This document shows positions 1 to 7,779 of a DNA stretch of 64,000 bases, piece by piece (positions within the stretch are counted from its first letter, which is position 1; each line of letters opens with the position of its first letter). The stretch spans positions 153,979 through 217,978 of the forward strand of contig NZ_LZLV01000136.1 in NCBI RefSeq assembly GCF_001673405.1. Direction: 5' to 3'. Source of the DNA: Mycobacterium sp. 1245111.1. GTDB lineage: Bacteria; Actinomycetota; Actinomycetes; Mycobacteriales; Mycobacteriaceae. A program made the position numbers and the translations under genes. The notes under the pieces were generated by a model. The model did no database searches, was not told where the DNA came from, and was given only the letters and a program-made list of their open reading frames with translations.

Positions 1-117
1 GTGCTCACCGGGGCGGCCCTGGTAGCCGCCTTCCTCAACGCAGCCTTCGGCATCTGCCTGGGCTGCCAGCTCTACCCGCTCGTGGCGCGCTTGAAGCCGG
101 TCCACAGCACCTCATAG
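1..117 (+). CDS. C-terminal end of a DUF4395-type membrane protein (partial)
   Basis: The window opens inside this gene; only 38 residues before the TAG are visible. The frame is open from base 1 and reads a hydrophobic alanine-rich helix followed by the motif FGICLGCQLYPLVARL. A Gly-Ile-Cys-x-Gly-Cys ending like this is typical of DUF4395 integral membrane proteins, often found beside thioredoxin-like and rhodanese genes. It ends 21 bases before the sulfurtransferase and is probably its operon partner in sulfur or redox handling. The family call rests on this short tail only, so a different cysteine-rich membrane protein is possible. Confidence 0.6.
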   Translation: MLTGAALVAAFLNAAFGICLGCQLYPLVARLKPVHSTS

Positions 118-138
118 CGATCGAAAGGAACTTCCCCT

Positions 139-972
139 ATGGCCCGCTCCGACGTCCTGGTCTCCGCCGACTGGGCCCAGAGCAACCTTGACGCTGACCA
201 CGTGGTCTTCGTCGAGGTCGACGAAGACACCAGTGCCTACGACGACGGACACATCGCCGGCGCGGTCAAGCTGGACTGGCGAACCGATCTGCAAGACCCG
301 ATCCGCCGCGACTTCGTCGACGCCGCGCAGTTCTCCAAGCTGCTCAGCGAGCGTGGCATCGGCAACGACGACACCGTGGTGCTCTACGGCGGCAACAACA
401 ACTGGTTCGCCGCCTACGCCTACTGGTACTTCAAGCTCTACGGCCATGAGGACGTCAAGCTGCTCGACGGCGGCCGCAAGAAGTGGCAGCTCGACGGCCG
501 CCCGTTTTCCACAGAAAAGGTGAGCCGGCCCGCCACCAGCTACACCGCGAAGCCCGCGGACAACACGATCCGCGCCTTCCGCGACGAGGTGCTGGCCGCG
601 ATCAACGCGAAGAACCTGGTCGACGTGCGCTCACCCGATGAGTTCTCCGGCAAGATTCTGGCGCCCGCACACTTGCCGCAGGAACAGAGCCAACGGCCCG
701 GTCACATTCCCGGCGCGATCAACGTGCCCTGGAGCAGGACCGCCAACGACGACGGCACGTTCAAATCGGACGAGGAGCTGGCCAAAATTTACGCCGACGC
801 CGGCCTCGACGGTTCGAAGGAGACGATTGCTTACTGTCGAATCGGGGAACGGTCGTCGCACACCTGGTTCGTCCTGCAGGAACTGCTGGGACACCGGAAC
901 GTCAAGAACTACGACGGCAGTTGGACGGAATACGGCTCCCTGGTTGGAGCCCCAATCGAGTTGGGAAGCTGA
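139..972 (+). CDS. cysA2: Thiosulfate sulfurtransferase (rhodanese, CysA2/CysA3 type)
   Basis: 277-residue two-domain rhodanese that would transfer sulfane sulfur from thiosulfate to cyanide or another thiol acceptor in the cytoplasm. The inactive N-terminal rhodanese domain covers about residues 1-130. The catalytic C-terminal domain carries the active-site loop CRIGERSS with the persulfide-forming cysteine and the upstream motif DVRSPDEFSGK. The length equals that of M. tuberculosis CysA2/CysA3 and the sequence is very close from memory. The ATG at 139 follows an AAGGAA ribosome site. SseC follows immediately (2-base gap), as in M. tuberculosis, so the two are one transcription unit. Confidence 0.93.
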   Translation: MARSDVLVSADWAQSNLDADHVVFVEVDEDTSAYDDGHIAGAVKLDWRTDLQDPIRRDFVDAAQFSKLLSERGIGNDDTVVLYGGNNNWFAAYAYWYFKLYGHEDVKLLDGGRKKWQLDGRPFSTEKVSRPATSYTAKPADNTIRAFRDEVLAAINAKNLVDVRSPDEFSGKILAPAHLPQEQSQRPGHIPGAINVPWSRTANDDGTFKSDEELAKIYADAGLDGSKETIAYCRIGERSSHTWFVLQELLGHRNVKNYDGSWTEYGSLVGAPIELGS

Positions 973-974
973 TT

Positions 975-1277
975 ATGTGCTCTGCGCCAAAGCAAGGACA
1001 GACTCTGCCGGCCAGCGTCGACCTGGAGAAGGAAACGGTGATCACCGGCCGGGTCGTCGACCGTGACGGCCAGGTCGTGGGCGGCTCTTTTGTGCGACTG
1101 CTGGATTCCTCGGGCGAGTTCACCGCCGAGGTAGTGGCTTCGGCCACCGGCGACTTCCGTTTCTTCGCGGCCCCCGGGTCGTGGACACTGCGGGCGCTGT
1201 CGGCCGCCGGCAACGGCGACGCGATCGTCGAGCCCAAGGGCGCCGGCATCCACGAGGTCGACGTCAAAATCGCGTGA
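975..1277 (+). CDS. sseC: SseC-type DUF1416 protein, sulfur metabolism
   Basis: 100-residue small cytosolic protein of the DUF1416 family, with a predicted transthyretin-like or carboxypeptidase-regulatory beta-sandwich fold. It begins MCSAPKQGQTLPASVDLEKE, almost identical to mycobacterial SseC from memory, and has the core GRVVDRDGQVVGGSFVRLLD. I chose the ATG at 975 rather than an upstream in-frame ATG at 921 because it matches the family N-terminus and sits 2 bases after the rhodanese stop, implying translational coupling. Its exact biochemical role is not established; genetic linkage to rhodanese implies a part in sulfur transfer. Confidence 0.9.
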   Translation: MCSAPKQGQTLPASVDLEKETVITGRVVDRDGQVVGGSFVRLLDSSGEFTAEVVASATGDFRFFAAPGSWTLRALSAAGNGDAIVEPKGAGIHEVDVKIA

Positions 1278-1304
1278 TCGGTCCGCCGAACTAGACTCGT
1301 CATC

Positions 1305-1403
1305 GTGGTTCTGTTCTTCGAGATCATCCTCGTCGCGTCCGTCGTGGTCATCTCCTGGTTCGCGCTGTACACGCTGTATCGCCTGATCACCGACGAATCG
1401 TGA
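1305..1403 (+). CDS. 32-residue single-pass membrane peptide
   Basis: A very short frame starting with GTG at 1305. It encodes one uninterrupted hydrophobic helix (VVLFFEIILVASVVVISWFA) followed by a short polar tail LYTLYRLITDES. The TGA overlaps the GTG of the next gene in the four-base arrangement GTGA, the classic sign of translational coupling in actinobacteria. Coding status is inferred from the coupling, the clean transmembrane composition and the fit between flanking genes. Function is unknown; it might anchor or regulate the downstream haem-binding protein. Confidence 0.6.
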   Translation: MVLFFEIILVASVVVISWFALYTLYRLITDES

Positions 1404-2080
1404 CGTCCTCCCCCGACGACGACTCCGACGCCATCGACTCGGGCCGGGTGCCGGGCTCCGGTGATCGCGCGGTAGCCGCAGCGGCGCAACGCGCCAAGGA
1501 GACAGCGACGCGCAACGTCCCGGTCTTCGACGACCTGCCGATCCCCGCCGACACCGCCAATTTGCGCGAGGGCGCCAACCTGCACGACGCGCTGCTGGCA
1601 TTGCTTCCGTTGGTCGGCGTGTGGCGCGGCGAGGGCGAAGGGCGTGGAGCCCACGGCGATTACCGGTTCGGCCAGCAGATCGTCGTCTCCCACGACGGCG
1701 GCGACTACCTGAACTGGGAGTCCCGTTCGTGGCGGGTCAGCGAGGCCGGTGAGTACGAGGCGCCCGACCTGCGCGAGACGGGCTACTGGCGCTTCGTCAA
1801 CGAACCCGACGACCCCTCGGAGTCGCAGGCCATCGAACTGCTGCTGGCGCACTCCGCGGGCTACATCGAGCTGTTCTACGGCCGCCCGCTCAACCAATCG
1901 TCGTGGGAGCTGGCCACCGATGCGCTGGCCCGCAGCCGCTCGGGCGTGCTGGTCGGCGGGGCCAAACGGCTCTACGGCATCGTCGAGGGCGGTGATTTGG
2001 CGTATGTCGAAGAGCGGGTGGACGCCGACGGCGGGCTGATTCCGCACCTGTCGGCGCGGCTGTCTCGTTTCGTCGGCTGA
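1400..2080 (+). CDS. Nitrobindin-like haem-binding beta-barrel protein (Rv0813c type)
   Basis: 226 residues, the same length as M. tuberculosis Rv0813c from memory. After a disordered acidic N-terminus of about 50 residues comes a ten-stranded lipocalin-like barrel with the family motif LVGVWRGEGEG near residue 75. It ends in GLIPHLSARLSRF, where the histidine is in the position of the haem-iron ligand. Members bind ferric haem, scavenge NO and isomerise peroxynitrite to nitrate in the cytosol. The GTG start overlaps the stop of the 32-residue membrane peptide. A perfect hairpin follows 31 bases after the stop. Confidence 0.88.
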   Translation: MTSSPDDDSDAIDSGRVPGSGDRAVAAAAQRAKETATRNVPVFDDLPIPADTANLREGANLHDALLALLPLVGVWRGEGEGRGAHGDYRFGQQIVVSHDGGDYLNWESRSWRVSEAGEYEAPDLRETGYWRFVNEPDDPSESQAIELLLAHSAGYIELFYGRPLNQSSWELATDALARSRSGVLVGGAKRLYGIVEGGDLAYVEERVDADGGLIPHLSARLSRFVG

Positions 2081-2111
2081 TCCGATACCGACTGCCGGAC
2101 AACGCATTTGC

Positions 2112-2136
2112 GGGCTGCCCTAGAAATGGGCAGCCC
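2112..2136. terminator. Perfect 9-bp hairpin after the nitrobindin gene
   Basis: GGGCTGCCC (2112-2120), loop TAGAAAT, GGGCAGCCC (2128-2136) form a perfect GC-rich stem. It lies between two convergent genes and would work on either strand as an intrinsic terminator. There is no strong U tract, as is common in mycobacteria. Confidence 0.7.
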
Positions 2137-2302
2137 CCGAGCCGTAGTTCCAGGTTGGACAAACCGGAGGCTCGGGGGCCGGGTGGCTGCGGGGAATTCG
2201 CCAGCGCGCGCAGGTGATTCCTCGCCTGGTACTGCTAGCGGGCAGCCACCTCACAAGTCCAATAAGCTATCAATTTCTCGGACCACCTCCTCTCCTGTGT
2301 AC
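2112..2302 (-). ncRNA. Candidate structured small RNA in a convergent intergenic region
   Basis: The 262-base gap between two convergent genes holds three adjacent perfect inverted repeats. These are GGGCTGCCC/GGGCAGCCC (2112-2120/2128-2136), CCCCCGAGCC/GGCTCGGGGG (2134-2143/2169-2178) and GGTGGCTGC/GCAGCCACC (2182-2190/2242-2250); the last encloses smaller pairings. On the minus strand a promoter-like pair (positions 2308-2336) would start an RNA near 2300 that runs through all three stems and ends at the 2112-2136 hairpin, giving about 190 nt. A short frame with a ribosome site (GTG near 2285, reading VVREIDSLLDL) sits at its 5' end and could be a leader peptide. No known RNA family was recognised; expression is unproven. 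Confidence 0.4.
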
Positions 2303-2307
2303 TGGCG

Positions 2308-2336
2308 AAGGTACCCGCTGCGCGCCACGCCGACAA
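2308..2336 (-). promoter_or_regulatory. Promoter-like pair facing the structured intergenic RNA
   Basis: On the minus strand TTGTCG (2331-2336) and TACCTT (2308-2313) are separated by exactly 17 bases, a good housekeeping-sigma arrangement (TANNNT -10). It overlaps the last codons of the divergently read upstream region and would initiate near 2300-2302. There is no annotated minus-strand gene immediately downstream, which supports a small RNA. Confidence 0.4.
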
Positions 2337-2342
2337 CCGATT

Positions 2343-3224
2343 TCAGCGATCGCTGACGATCGCGGCGTCAACTAGCGCCGCGAATTCAGCCGTCAGCGAA
2401 GCGCGCGGCAGTGGCTGGCCGTCGAGGGTGTGCACCCGCGCCGCCAGCGTCATACTCGAGACCAGCCAAATTCCTTGCGCGGCAAGCAGATCTGCGATGC
2501 GCAATGCGCGGTAGTCGCAGTCGTAACCTTTAGCGCGAGCTACGGCGAACAGGGCCTGCTGCGTCGTGCCGCGCAGGATCGGATACCAGGGCGGCGGAGT
2601 CAGCAGGCACACGTTGCCGTCGTCCCCGGCGGTGGCGATCACCACCGTCGAGCGAGGTCCTTCGAGGATGTAGCCGTCGGCGCTGAAGAATATGACGTCG
2701 CCCGCGCCGTGGTGGTCGGCATACCGCAGCGCGGCCATGTTGATGGCGTACGACAGGGTCTTGGCGCCGGCCAGCAGCCAGGGCATGTTCTCGACGCCGG
2801 ACGAGGGCAGTTCGCGGGGCAGTGTGATCGCGGCCAGCCCGTCGCGGCGAACCGTCGCGATCCGGTCGGCAACCGGATTGACCATGACGTATGCCGTTGG
2901 CGCCGAGCCGCGCTCACGGCCGCGGCTGTAGACCAGCCGCATCATGGCCTCGTCGCTGGTGTCGCCCACCCACTGCTCGGTCGCTAGGTCGATCGCGTGC
3001 CGCCACGCGGACAGGTCCGGCTCCGGCAGCTCGACCAGCTTCGCCGAATGGGTCAACCGGCCCAGGTGCGCGTCGACCAGACAAGCACGGCCGTCGCGGA
3101 CCAGCAGCGTCTCGAAGACGCCGTCGCCCCGCACTGCCGCGAGGTCGTCGGCGAACAGCAGCGGCGCGCCGGGCGGGTGCACCTCGCCGTCGAGCGTCAC
3201 GATCACGCCCGGGTGGCCAGTCAT
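2343..3224 (-). CDS. Fold-type IV PLP enzyme, aminodeoxychorismate lyase / amino-acid aminotransferase (Rv0812 type)
   Basis: 293-residue class IV PLP-dependent enzyme of the branched-chain aminotransferase, D-amino-acid aminotransferase and ADC lyase superfamily. It probably makes p-aminobenzoate for folate or transaminates amino acids. Visible motifs are FADDLAAVRGDGVFETLLVRDG near the N-terminus, the Schiff-base lysine in GAKTLSYAINMAALR, and ILEGPRSTVVI, which binds PLP through the glutamate. I set the start at the ATG ending at 3224 (MTGHPGVIVTLDGEV). The frame stays open upstream, but only by reading through the 55-bp tandem repeat. Lyase and aminotransferase activity cannot be separated from sequence alone. 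Confidence 0.85.
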   Translation of the reverse strand: MTGHPGVIVTLDGEVHPPGAPLLFADDLAAVRGDGVFETLLVRDGRACLVDAHLGRLTHSAKLVELPEPDLSAWRHAIDLATEQWVGDTSDEAMMRLVYSRGRERGSAPTAYVMVNPVADRIATVRRDGLAAITLPRELPSSGVENMPWLLAGAKTLSYAINMAALRYADHHGAGDVIFFSADGYILEGPRSTVVIATAGDDGNVCLLTPPPWYPILRGTTQQALFAVARAKGYDCDYRALRIADLLAAQGIWLVSSMTLAARVHTLDGQPLPRASLTAEFAALVDAAIVSDR

Positions 3225-3241
3225 GGGGCAAAACTTTAGTG

Positions 3242-3457
3242 GTGATCGCAAGCGCGGCGAAGCCGGGCGCAGCGGGTCACCACCAGAAACCCCAGCGTGA
3301 TCGCAAGCGCGGCGAAGCCGGGCGCAGCGGATCACCACCAGAAACCCGCGCGTGATCGCAAGCGCGGCGAAGCCGGGCGCAGCGGATCACCACCAGAAAC
3401 CCCCGCGTGATCGCAAGCGCGGCGAAGCCGGGCGCAGCGGGTCACCACCGAAAACCT
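3242..3457. repeat. Four-copy 55-bp tandem repeat (VNTR-like)
   Basis: Units start at 3242, 3297, 3352 and 3407, each spaced exactly 55 bases; the last unit diverges near its end. Each begins GTGATCGCAAGCGCGGCGAA. The copies differ by single bases (GGGTCAC versus GGATCAC), so they are diverged but young. In units 2 and 3 the unit is bounded by GTGATC and GATCAC and can fold back on itself. It fills the space between two divergently transcribed genes. Unit length, composition and position resemble mycobacterial interspersed variable-number repeats. There is no spacer diversity, so it is not a CRISPR. Confidence 0.92.
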
Positions 3458-3472
3458 AGCCTCGCAGACCCG

Positions 3473-3478
3473 TAGAGT
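3473..3478 (+). promoter_or_regulatory. -10 element for a leaderless YgfZ-like transcript
   Basis: TAGAGT fits TANNNT and is followed by six bases (tgatac) and then the GTG start at 3485. The transcription start would therefore coincide with the start codon. No ribosome site is present, consistent with a leaderless mRNA. Confidence 0.55.
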
Positions 3479-3484
3479 TGATAC

Positions 3485-4567
3485 GTGTCCGCAGTTCCCG
3501 CACCCGAGAGGAGCCCAGACGCCGGTGCCGTTTGGCACTACGGCGACCCACTGGGCGAGCAGCGCGCCGCCGCAACCGGTGCCGCGCTGGTGGATCGGTC
3601 GCATCGCGGTGTGCTGACGCTGACCGGCGCCGATCGGCAGACCTGGCTGCACAGCATCTCCACCCAGCACGTCAGCGAGCTCGCTGACGGCGCCAGCACG
3701 CAGAACCTGAGCCTCGACGGGCAGGGCCGGGTCGAAGACCACTGGATTCAGACCGAGCTCGATGGTGTCAGCTATCTCGACACCGAGCCCTGGCGTGGCG
3801 AACCGCTGTTGGCCTACTTGCAGAAGATGGTGTTCTGGTCGCAGGTCACCCCGGCCGCCGCCGACCTGGCGGTGCTGTCGCTGCTGGGACCACAACTCGG
3901 CGAGCCTGCGGTGCTCGACGCGCTCGGCGTCGACGCGTTGCCCGCCGAGCTGACCGCGACTCCGCTGAGCGGCGGCGGCTTTGTGCGCCGGATGGCCGGT
4001 GCCAACCCGAGCCAGATCGAGCTCGACGTCCTCGTTGGCCGCGGTCGTTCGGCGGATCTGCAGCAGCGGTTGACCGCCTCGGGGGTGCGCCCGGCCGGGG
4101 TGTGGGCCTACGAAGCCCACCGGGTGGCCGCGGTGCGCCCACGACTCGGCGTCGACACCGACGAACGCACCATCCCGCACGAGGTGGGCTGGATCGGCGG
4201 CGCCGTCCACCTCGACAAGGGCTGCTACCGCGGTCAGGAGACCGTTGCCCGGGTGCATAACCTGGGTAAACCGCCACGAATGCTGGTGCTGTTGCACCTG
4301 GACGGGTCGGTGGATCGGCCCGCGACCGGCGATCCGGTGCTGGCCGGTGGCCGCGCGGTCGGCCGGCTGGGAACGGTCGTCGAACACGTCGACCTCGGTC
4401 CGATCGCGCTGGCGTTGGTCAAGCGCGGCATCCCCGCCGACACCGCCCTGAGCACCGGCGGCGACGCGGAAGTGGCGGCGACGATCGACCCCGAATCGCT
4501 GCCGGCGGACGGTGGGCCGGGCGCCGGTCGGGTGGCGGTCGAGCGGTTACGGGGAACGGCTCGATGA
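3485..4567 (+). CDS. YgfZ/GcvT-like folate-binding protein (Rv0811c type)
   Basis: 360-residue protein of the YgfZ (COG0354) family, relatives of the T-protein of glycine cleavage. These support iron-sulfur cluster assembly or repair with tetrahydrofolate and act in the cytosol. The diagnostic motif KGCYRGQETVARVHN is present near residue 245, including the conserved cysteine; the N-terminal GcvT-like domain and the C-terminal barrel are both of normal length. The GTG at 3485 directly follows a -10 box. It lies downstream of the tandem repeat and is divergent from the PLP enzyme gene. Confidence 0.87.
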   Translation: MSAVPAPERSPDAGAVWHYGDPLGEQRAAATGAALVDRSHRGVLTLTGADRQTWLHSISTQHVSELADGASTQNLSLDGQGRVEDHWIQTELDGVSYLDTEPWRGEPLLAYLQKMVFWSQVTPAAADLAVLSLLGPQLGEPAVLDALGVDALPAELTATPLSGGGFVRRMAGANPSQIELDVLVGRGRSADLQQRLTASGVRPAGVWAYEAHRVAAVRPRLGVDTDERTIPHEVGWIGGAVHLDKGCYRGQETVARVHNLGKPPRMLVLLHLDGSVDRPATGDPVLAGGRAVGRLGTVVEHVDLGPIALALVKRGIPADTALSTGGDAEVAATIDPESLPADGGPGAGRVAVERLRGTAR

Positions 4568-4702
4568 CGGCTGCTGGACCCCGCGGGGCGCAACAGCACG
4601 CGGCCACCGGGCACGCTAAACTGTTCGACAGGACAATAAAGACAAGAGATCGGAGCCGCCTACTTGTTGGGCCGCTCCGTTATTGCGCGAGGGGGTTCCC
4701 CC

Positions 4703-4870
4703 ATGGGCCGTGGCCGGGCTAAGGCGAAGCAGACCAAGGTCGCTCGAGACCTTAAATACAGCTCACCGCAGACCGATTTCGAACGGCTACAGCGCGAGCT
4801 GTCCGGTTCCGATACTGACGACGCGGACCAGTCGGAGGGCGACGATCCCTGGAGCGACGTGCGCCACTAA
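4703..4870 (+). CDS. DUF3073 small basic/acidic protein (Rv0810c type)
   Basis: 55-residue protein beginning MGRGRAKAKQTKVARDLKYS, the hallmark of DUF3073 in actinobacteria, with a lysine/arginine-rich N-terminus and an aspartate-rich tail. I chose the ATG at 4703 over an upstream GTG at 4664 because it fits the family N-terminus. It is convergent with purM, as in M. tuberculosis. Function is not known; the basic N-terminus suggests nucleic-acid or ribosome association, which is only inference. Confidence 0.82.
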   Translation: MGRGRAKAKQTKVARDLKYSSPQTDFERLQRELSGSDTDDADQSEGDDPWSDVRH

Positions 4871-4906
4871 GGCTCTACCCGGCTCCCCGCATCGGCGGGC
4901 CGAAAT

Positions 4907-5989
4907 CTAGAACCTGGGGTGCTGCCCGACGAGTTTCGCTCGCGGACCGCCTTTTCCACCTTTGTTGATCGTGCCGAGGACCCAGCAGTCCAAGTGCCGG
5001 GCGGTCAAGATCGCCAGCGCCCGGTCGGTGTCTTCGGGCGCCACAACGGCAATCATGCCTACGCCCATGTTGAAGGTCTTCTCCATCTCGGCGCGCGAGA
5101 CGCGGCCTCGCTGAGCGATCATCGCGAAAACCGGCGCGGGCGTCCAGGTTCCGCGGTCCATCTCGGCGAGCAGGCCATTCGGGATGACCCTCTCCAGATT
5201 GCCGGCCAAGCCGCCACCGGTCACGTGGCAGAACGTGCGAACTTGCGTTTCGGCGGCCAGGGCCAGGCAGTCTTTGGCGTAGATGATGGTCGGCTCGAGC
5301 AGCTCTTCGCCGAGCGTGCGACCGAATTCCTCGACGTAGCCCTCGAGGTTGCCGCGGTCGATCTCCAGCAGCACCTTGCGGGCCAGCGAGTAGCCGTTGG
5401 AATGCAACCCCGACGATCCCATCGCGATGATGACGTCGCCCGGCTTGACCCGATCAGGTCCGAGCACGTCGTCGGCTTCCACGACCCCGACGCCGGTGGC
5501 GGAGATGTCGTAGTGGTCGGGCTCGATCAGGCCGGGATGCTCGGCGGTTTCGCCGCCGAGCAGCGCGCAGCCCGCTCGCATGCAGCCCTCGGCGATCCCG
5601 CCGACGATCGCGTTGAGGCGTTCGGGCACGATGCGGCCGAGCGCAATGTAGTCCAGCAGGAACAGCGGCTCGGCCCCGCAGACCACCAGATCGTCGACGA
5701 CCATCGCCACCAGGTCCAAACCGACCGTGTCGTGCTTGTCCATCGCCTGTGCGACGGCCAGCTTGGTGCCCACGCCGTCGCTGGAGGCGGCCAGCAGTGG
5801 CTCACGGTAGTCGCCGCGCAGCGCGAAAAGTCCGGCGAACCCGCCGAGCTTGCTTACCACCTCAGGTCGGGTGGCCTTGGACGCCAATGGCTTGAACAGT
5901 TCGACTGCGCGGTCCCCGGCTTCGATATCGACTCCGGCAGATGCATATGTCGCGCCCGGAGGGGCCGGGTCTTTTCCGCGGGCGGTCAT
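4907..5989 (-). CDS. purM: Phosphoribosylformylglycinamidine cyclo-ligase (AIR synthetase)
   Basis: 360 residues. Catalyses ATP-dependent closure of FGAM to aminoimidazole ribonucleotide, step five of de novo purine synthesis, in the cytosol. It shows the PurM/ThiL-superfamily signatures DGVGTKLAVA, GLDLVAMVVDDLVVCGAEPL, GGETAEHPG and TFNMGVGM in the right order. The N-terminal extension TARGKDPAPPGATYASAGV is normal for mycobacteria. It lies 66 bases downstream of purF on the same strand and is the last gene of the purL-to-purM operon. Confidence 0.97.
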   Translation of the reverse strand: MTARGKDPAPPGATYASAGVDIEAGDRAVELFKPLASKATRPEVVSKLGGFAGLFALRGDYREPLLAASSDGVGTKLAVAQAMDKHDTVGLDLVAMVVDDLVVCGAEPLFLLDYIALGRIVPERLNAIVGGIAEGCMRAGCALLGGETAEHPGLIEPDHYDISATGVGVVEADDVLGPDRVKPGDVIIAMGSSGLHSNGYSLARKVLLEIDRGNLEGYVEEFGRTLGEELLEPTIIYAKDCLALAAETQVRTFCHVTGGGLAGNLERVIPNGLLAEMDRGTWTPAPVFAMIAQRGRVSRAEMEKTFNMGVGMIAVVAPEDTDRALAILTARHLDCWVLGTINKGGKGGPRAKLVGQHPRF

Positions 5990-6055
5990 CGCGCTAAAGG
6001 CTACCGGTCGACGCCAGGCACGGGTATCTCACACCGTGCAAGAACACCGTCAAGG

Positions 6056-7675
6056 TCAGGGATGCCGCAGCACGGCGGCCTGCTCGGCCTCCGGTGAAAG
6101 CTCGGGGACGATCTCCGAGTGCGCGGCCCCACGCGCGGCATTGGCGAGCATCTGCTCGATGACGTTCTTGCCAAGCGCTGTCTCGCTTGGCAATTCGATC
6201 GGGTACTTGCCGTCGAAACACGCCGAGCAGAGTCGCGAGGTGGGCTGCTCGGTGGCGGCGACCAGGCCACGCAGCGAGATGTAGCCCAGCGTGTCGGCGT
6301 TGATCGCGTGCCGCACGGCTTCCAGCATCTCGTCTTCGTCTTCGACGGCGTTGGCAATCAGCTCGGCCGGCGATGGGAAGTCGATGCCATAGAAGCACGG
6401 CCACTTCACCGGCGGCGACGCGATCCGGACGTGCACTTCGACCGCTCCGGCCTCGCGCAGCATGCGGACCAGGGCGCGCTGCGTGTTGCCGCGCACGATC
6501 GAGTCGTCGACGACGATCAGCCGCTTGCCGCGGATGACTTCCTTCAGCGGATTCAACTTCAGCCGGATTCCGAGCTGACGAATGGTCTGCGAGGGCTGGA
6601 TGAAGGTCCGCCCGACGTAGGCATTCTTCATCAGGCCCTGGCCGTAGGGGATACCGGCCTCCTGCGCATAGCCGACCGCGGCGGGTGTGCCGGATTCGGG
6701 GACGCCGATCACCAGGTCGGCATCGATCGGGTGTTCGCGGGCCAGGCGGCGGCCGATCTCCAACCGGGCGCCGTGCACGGAACGACCGGAAATCGTGCTG
6801 TCCGGTCGCGCCAGGTAGACGTATTCGAAGATGCAGCCCTTGGGTTCGGGGCTGGCGAACCGGGACGATCGGACGCCGTCGGCGTCGATCGCCAGCAGCT
6901 CGCCGGGCTCGATTTCGCGGACGAACGATGCGCCGACGATGTCCAGCGCCGCGGTTTCCGACGCAACCACCCAGCCGCGGTCCAGCCGTCCCAGGCACAG
7001 CGGCCGCACACCGTATGGATCGCGCGCGGCGTACAGCGTGTTCTCGTCCATGAACGTCAGGCAGAACGCGCCGCGCACGGTCGGCAGCAGTTCCAGGGCG
7101 GCCTGCTCCAGGCTGGAGTCGGCGGCGCCGTGGGCCAACAATGCGCCCAGCATGTCGGAGTCGGTGGTGGCCGCACCCGGCACCTTGCTGTTGAGCAGTC
7201 CCGCGTCGCGGCAGCGGGTGACCAGCTCGGCGCTGTTGACCAGGTTTCCGTTGTGTCCCAACGCAACTCCGGTGCCGGCCGCGGTGTTACGGAAGACCGG
7301 CTGGGCGTTCTCCCACGTCGGCTGGCCGCTGGTGGAGTACCGGCAGTGCCCGACCGCGACGTGGCCCTCCATGGCCGCCAGCGTCTGCTCGTCGAAGACC
7401 TGACTGACCAGGCCGAGGTCTTTGAACACCAGCACCTGCGACCCGTCCGCGACGGCGATGCCGGCGGCCTCCTGGCCGCGGTGTTGCAGAGCGTAGAGGC
7501 CGTAGTAGGTCATCTTGGCGACTTCTTCGCCGGGGGCCCAGACCCCGAATACACCGCATTCTTCGCCCGGAGGGTTCTCCAGATGCTCGGAGGCATCAGC
7601 TGCATGAACGGTCACGGTGCGGCGGCTCCCCAGGGAACGGATGGTGACGTGGTGAAGTCTACGGAAACGTTGCAC
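6056..7675 (-). CDS. purF: Amidophosphoribosyltransferase
   Basis: First committed enzyme of purine synthesis, converting PRPP and glutamine to phosphoribosylamine. An N-terminal propeptide ends at GEECGVFGVW, where the cysteine becomes the N-terminal nucleophile of the glutaminase domain. The phosphoribosyltransferase loop RLIVVDDSIVRGNT lies near residue 385. Cysteines at CFYGIDF and SRLCSACFDGKY fit the iron-sulfur cluster ligands of Bacillus-type PurF. The start is uncertain: GTG at 7675 gives the longest frame (539 aa), while GTG at 7648 gives a propeptide nearer the usual length. It sits 104 bases downstream of the SCP-like gene in the pur operon. Confidence 0.97.
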   Translation of the reverse strand: MQRFRRLHHVTIRSLGSRRTVTVHAADASEHLENPPGEECGVFGVWAPGEEVAKMTYYGLYALQHRGQEAAGIAVADGSQVLVFKDLGLVSQVFDEQTLAAMEGHVAVGHCRYSTSGQPTWENAQPVFRNTAAGTGVALGHNGNLVNSAELVTRCRDAGLLNSKVPGAATTDSDMLGALLAHGAADSSLEQAALELLPTVRGAFCLTFMDENTLYAARDPYGVRPLCLGRLDRGWVVASETAALDIVGASFVREIEPGELLAIDADGVRSSRFASPEPKGCIFEYVYLARPDSTISGRSVHGARLEIGRRLAREHPIDADLVIGVPESGTPAAVGYAQEAGIPYGQGLMKNAYVGRTFIQPSQTIRQLGIRLKLNPLKEVIRGKRLIVVDDSIVRGNTQRALVRMLREAGAVEVHVRIASPPVKWPCFYGIDFPSPAELIANAVEDEDEMLEAVRHAINADTLGYISLRGLVAATEQPTSRLCSACFDGKYPIELPSETALGKNVIEQMLANAARGAAHSEIVPELSPEAEQAAVLRHP

Positions 7676-7779
7676 GTCTCAACGAATTGGTCGCGCGTGT
7701 TGCCGCACCTTCCAACCGGTTTCTGCAGCTCAACAGTCCCATCAGGGCTCAAATGTCGCATGTGCCACAACGGCCACGA

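Noticed and set aside
902..2107. A 401-residue minus-strand open frame across the nitrobindin gene
   Set aside because: High-GC shadow of two real plus-strand genes, with no recognisable domain and arginine/glutamine-rich composition.
3242..3457. The 55-bp repeats as a CRISPR array
   Set aside because: Units abut without unique spacers, copies differ by point changes, and no cas genes are near.
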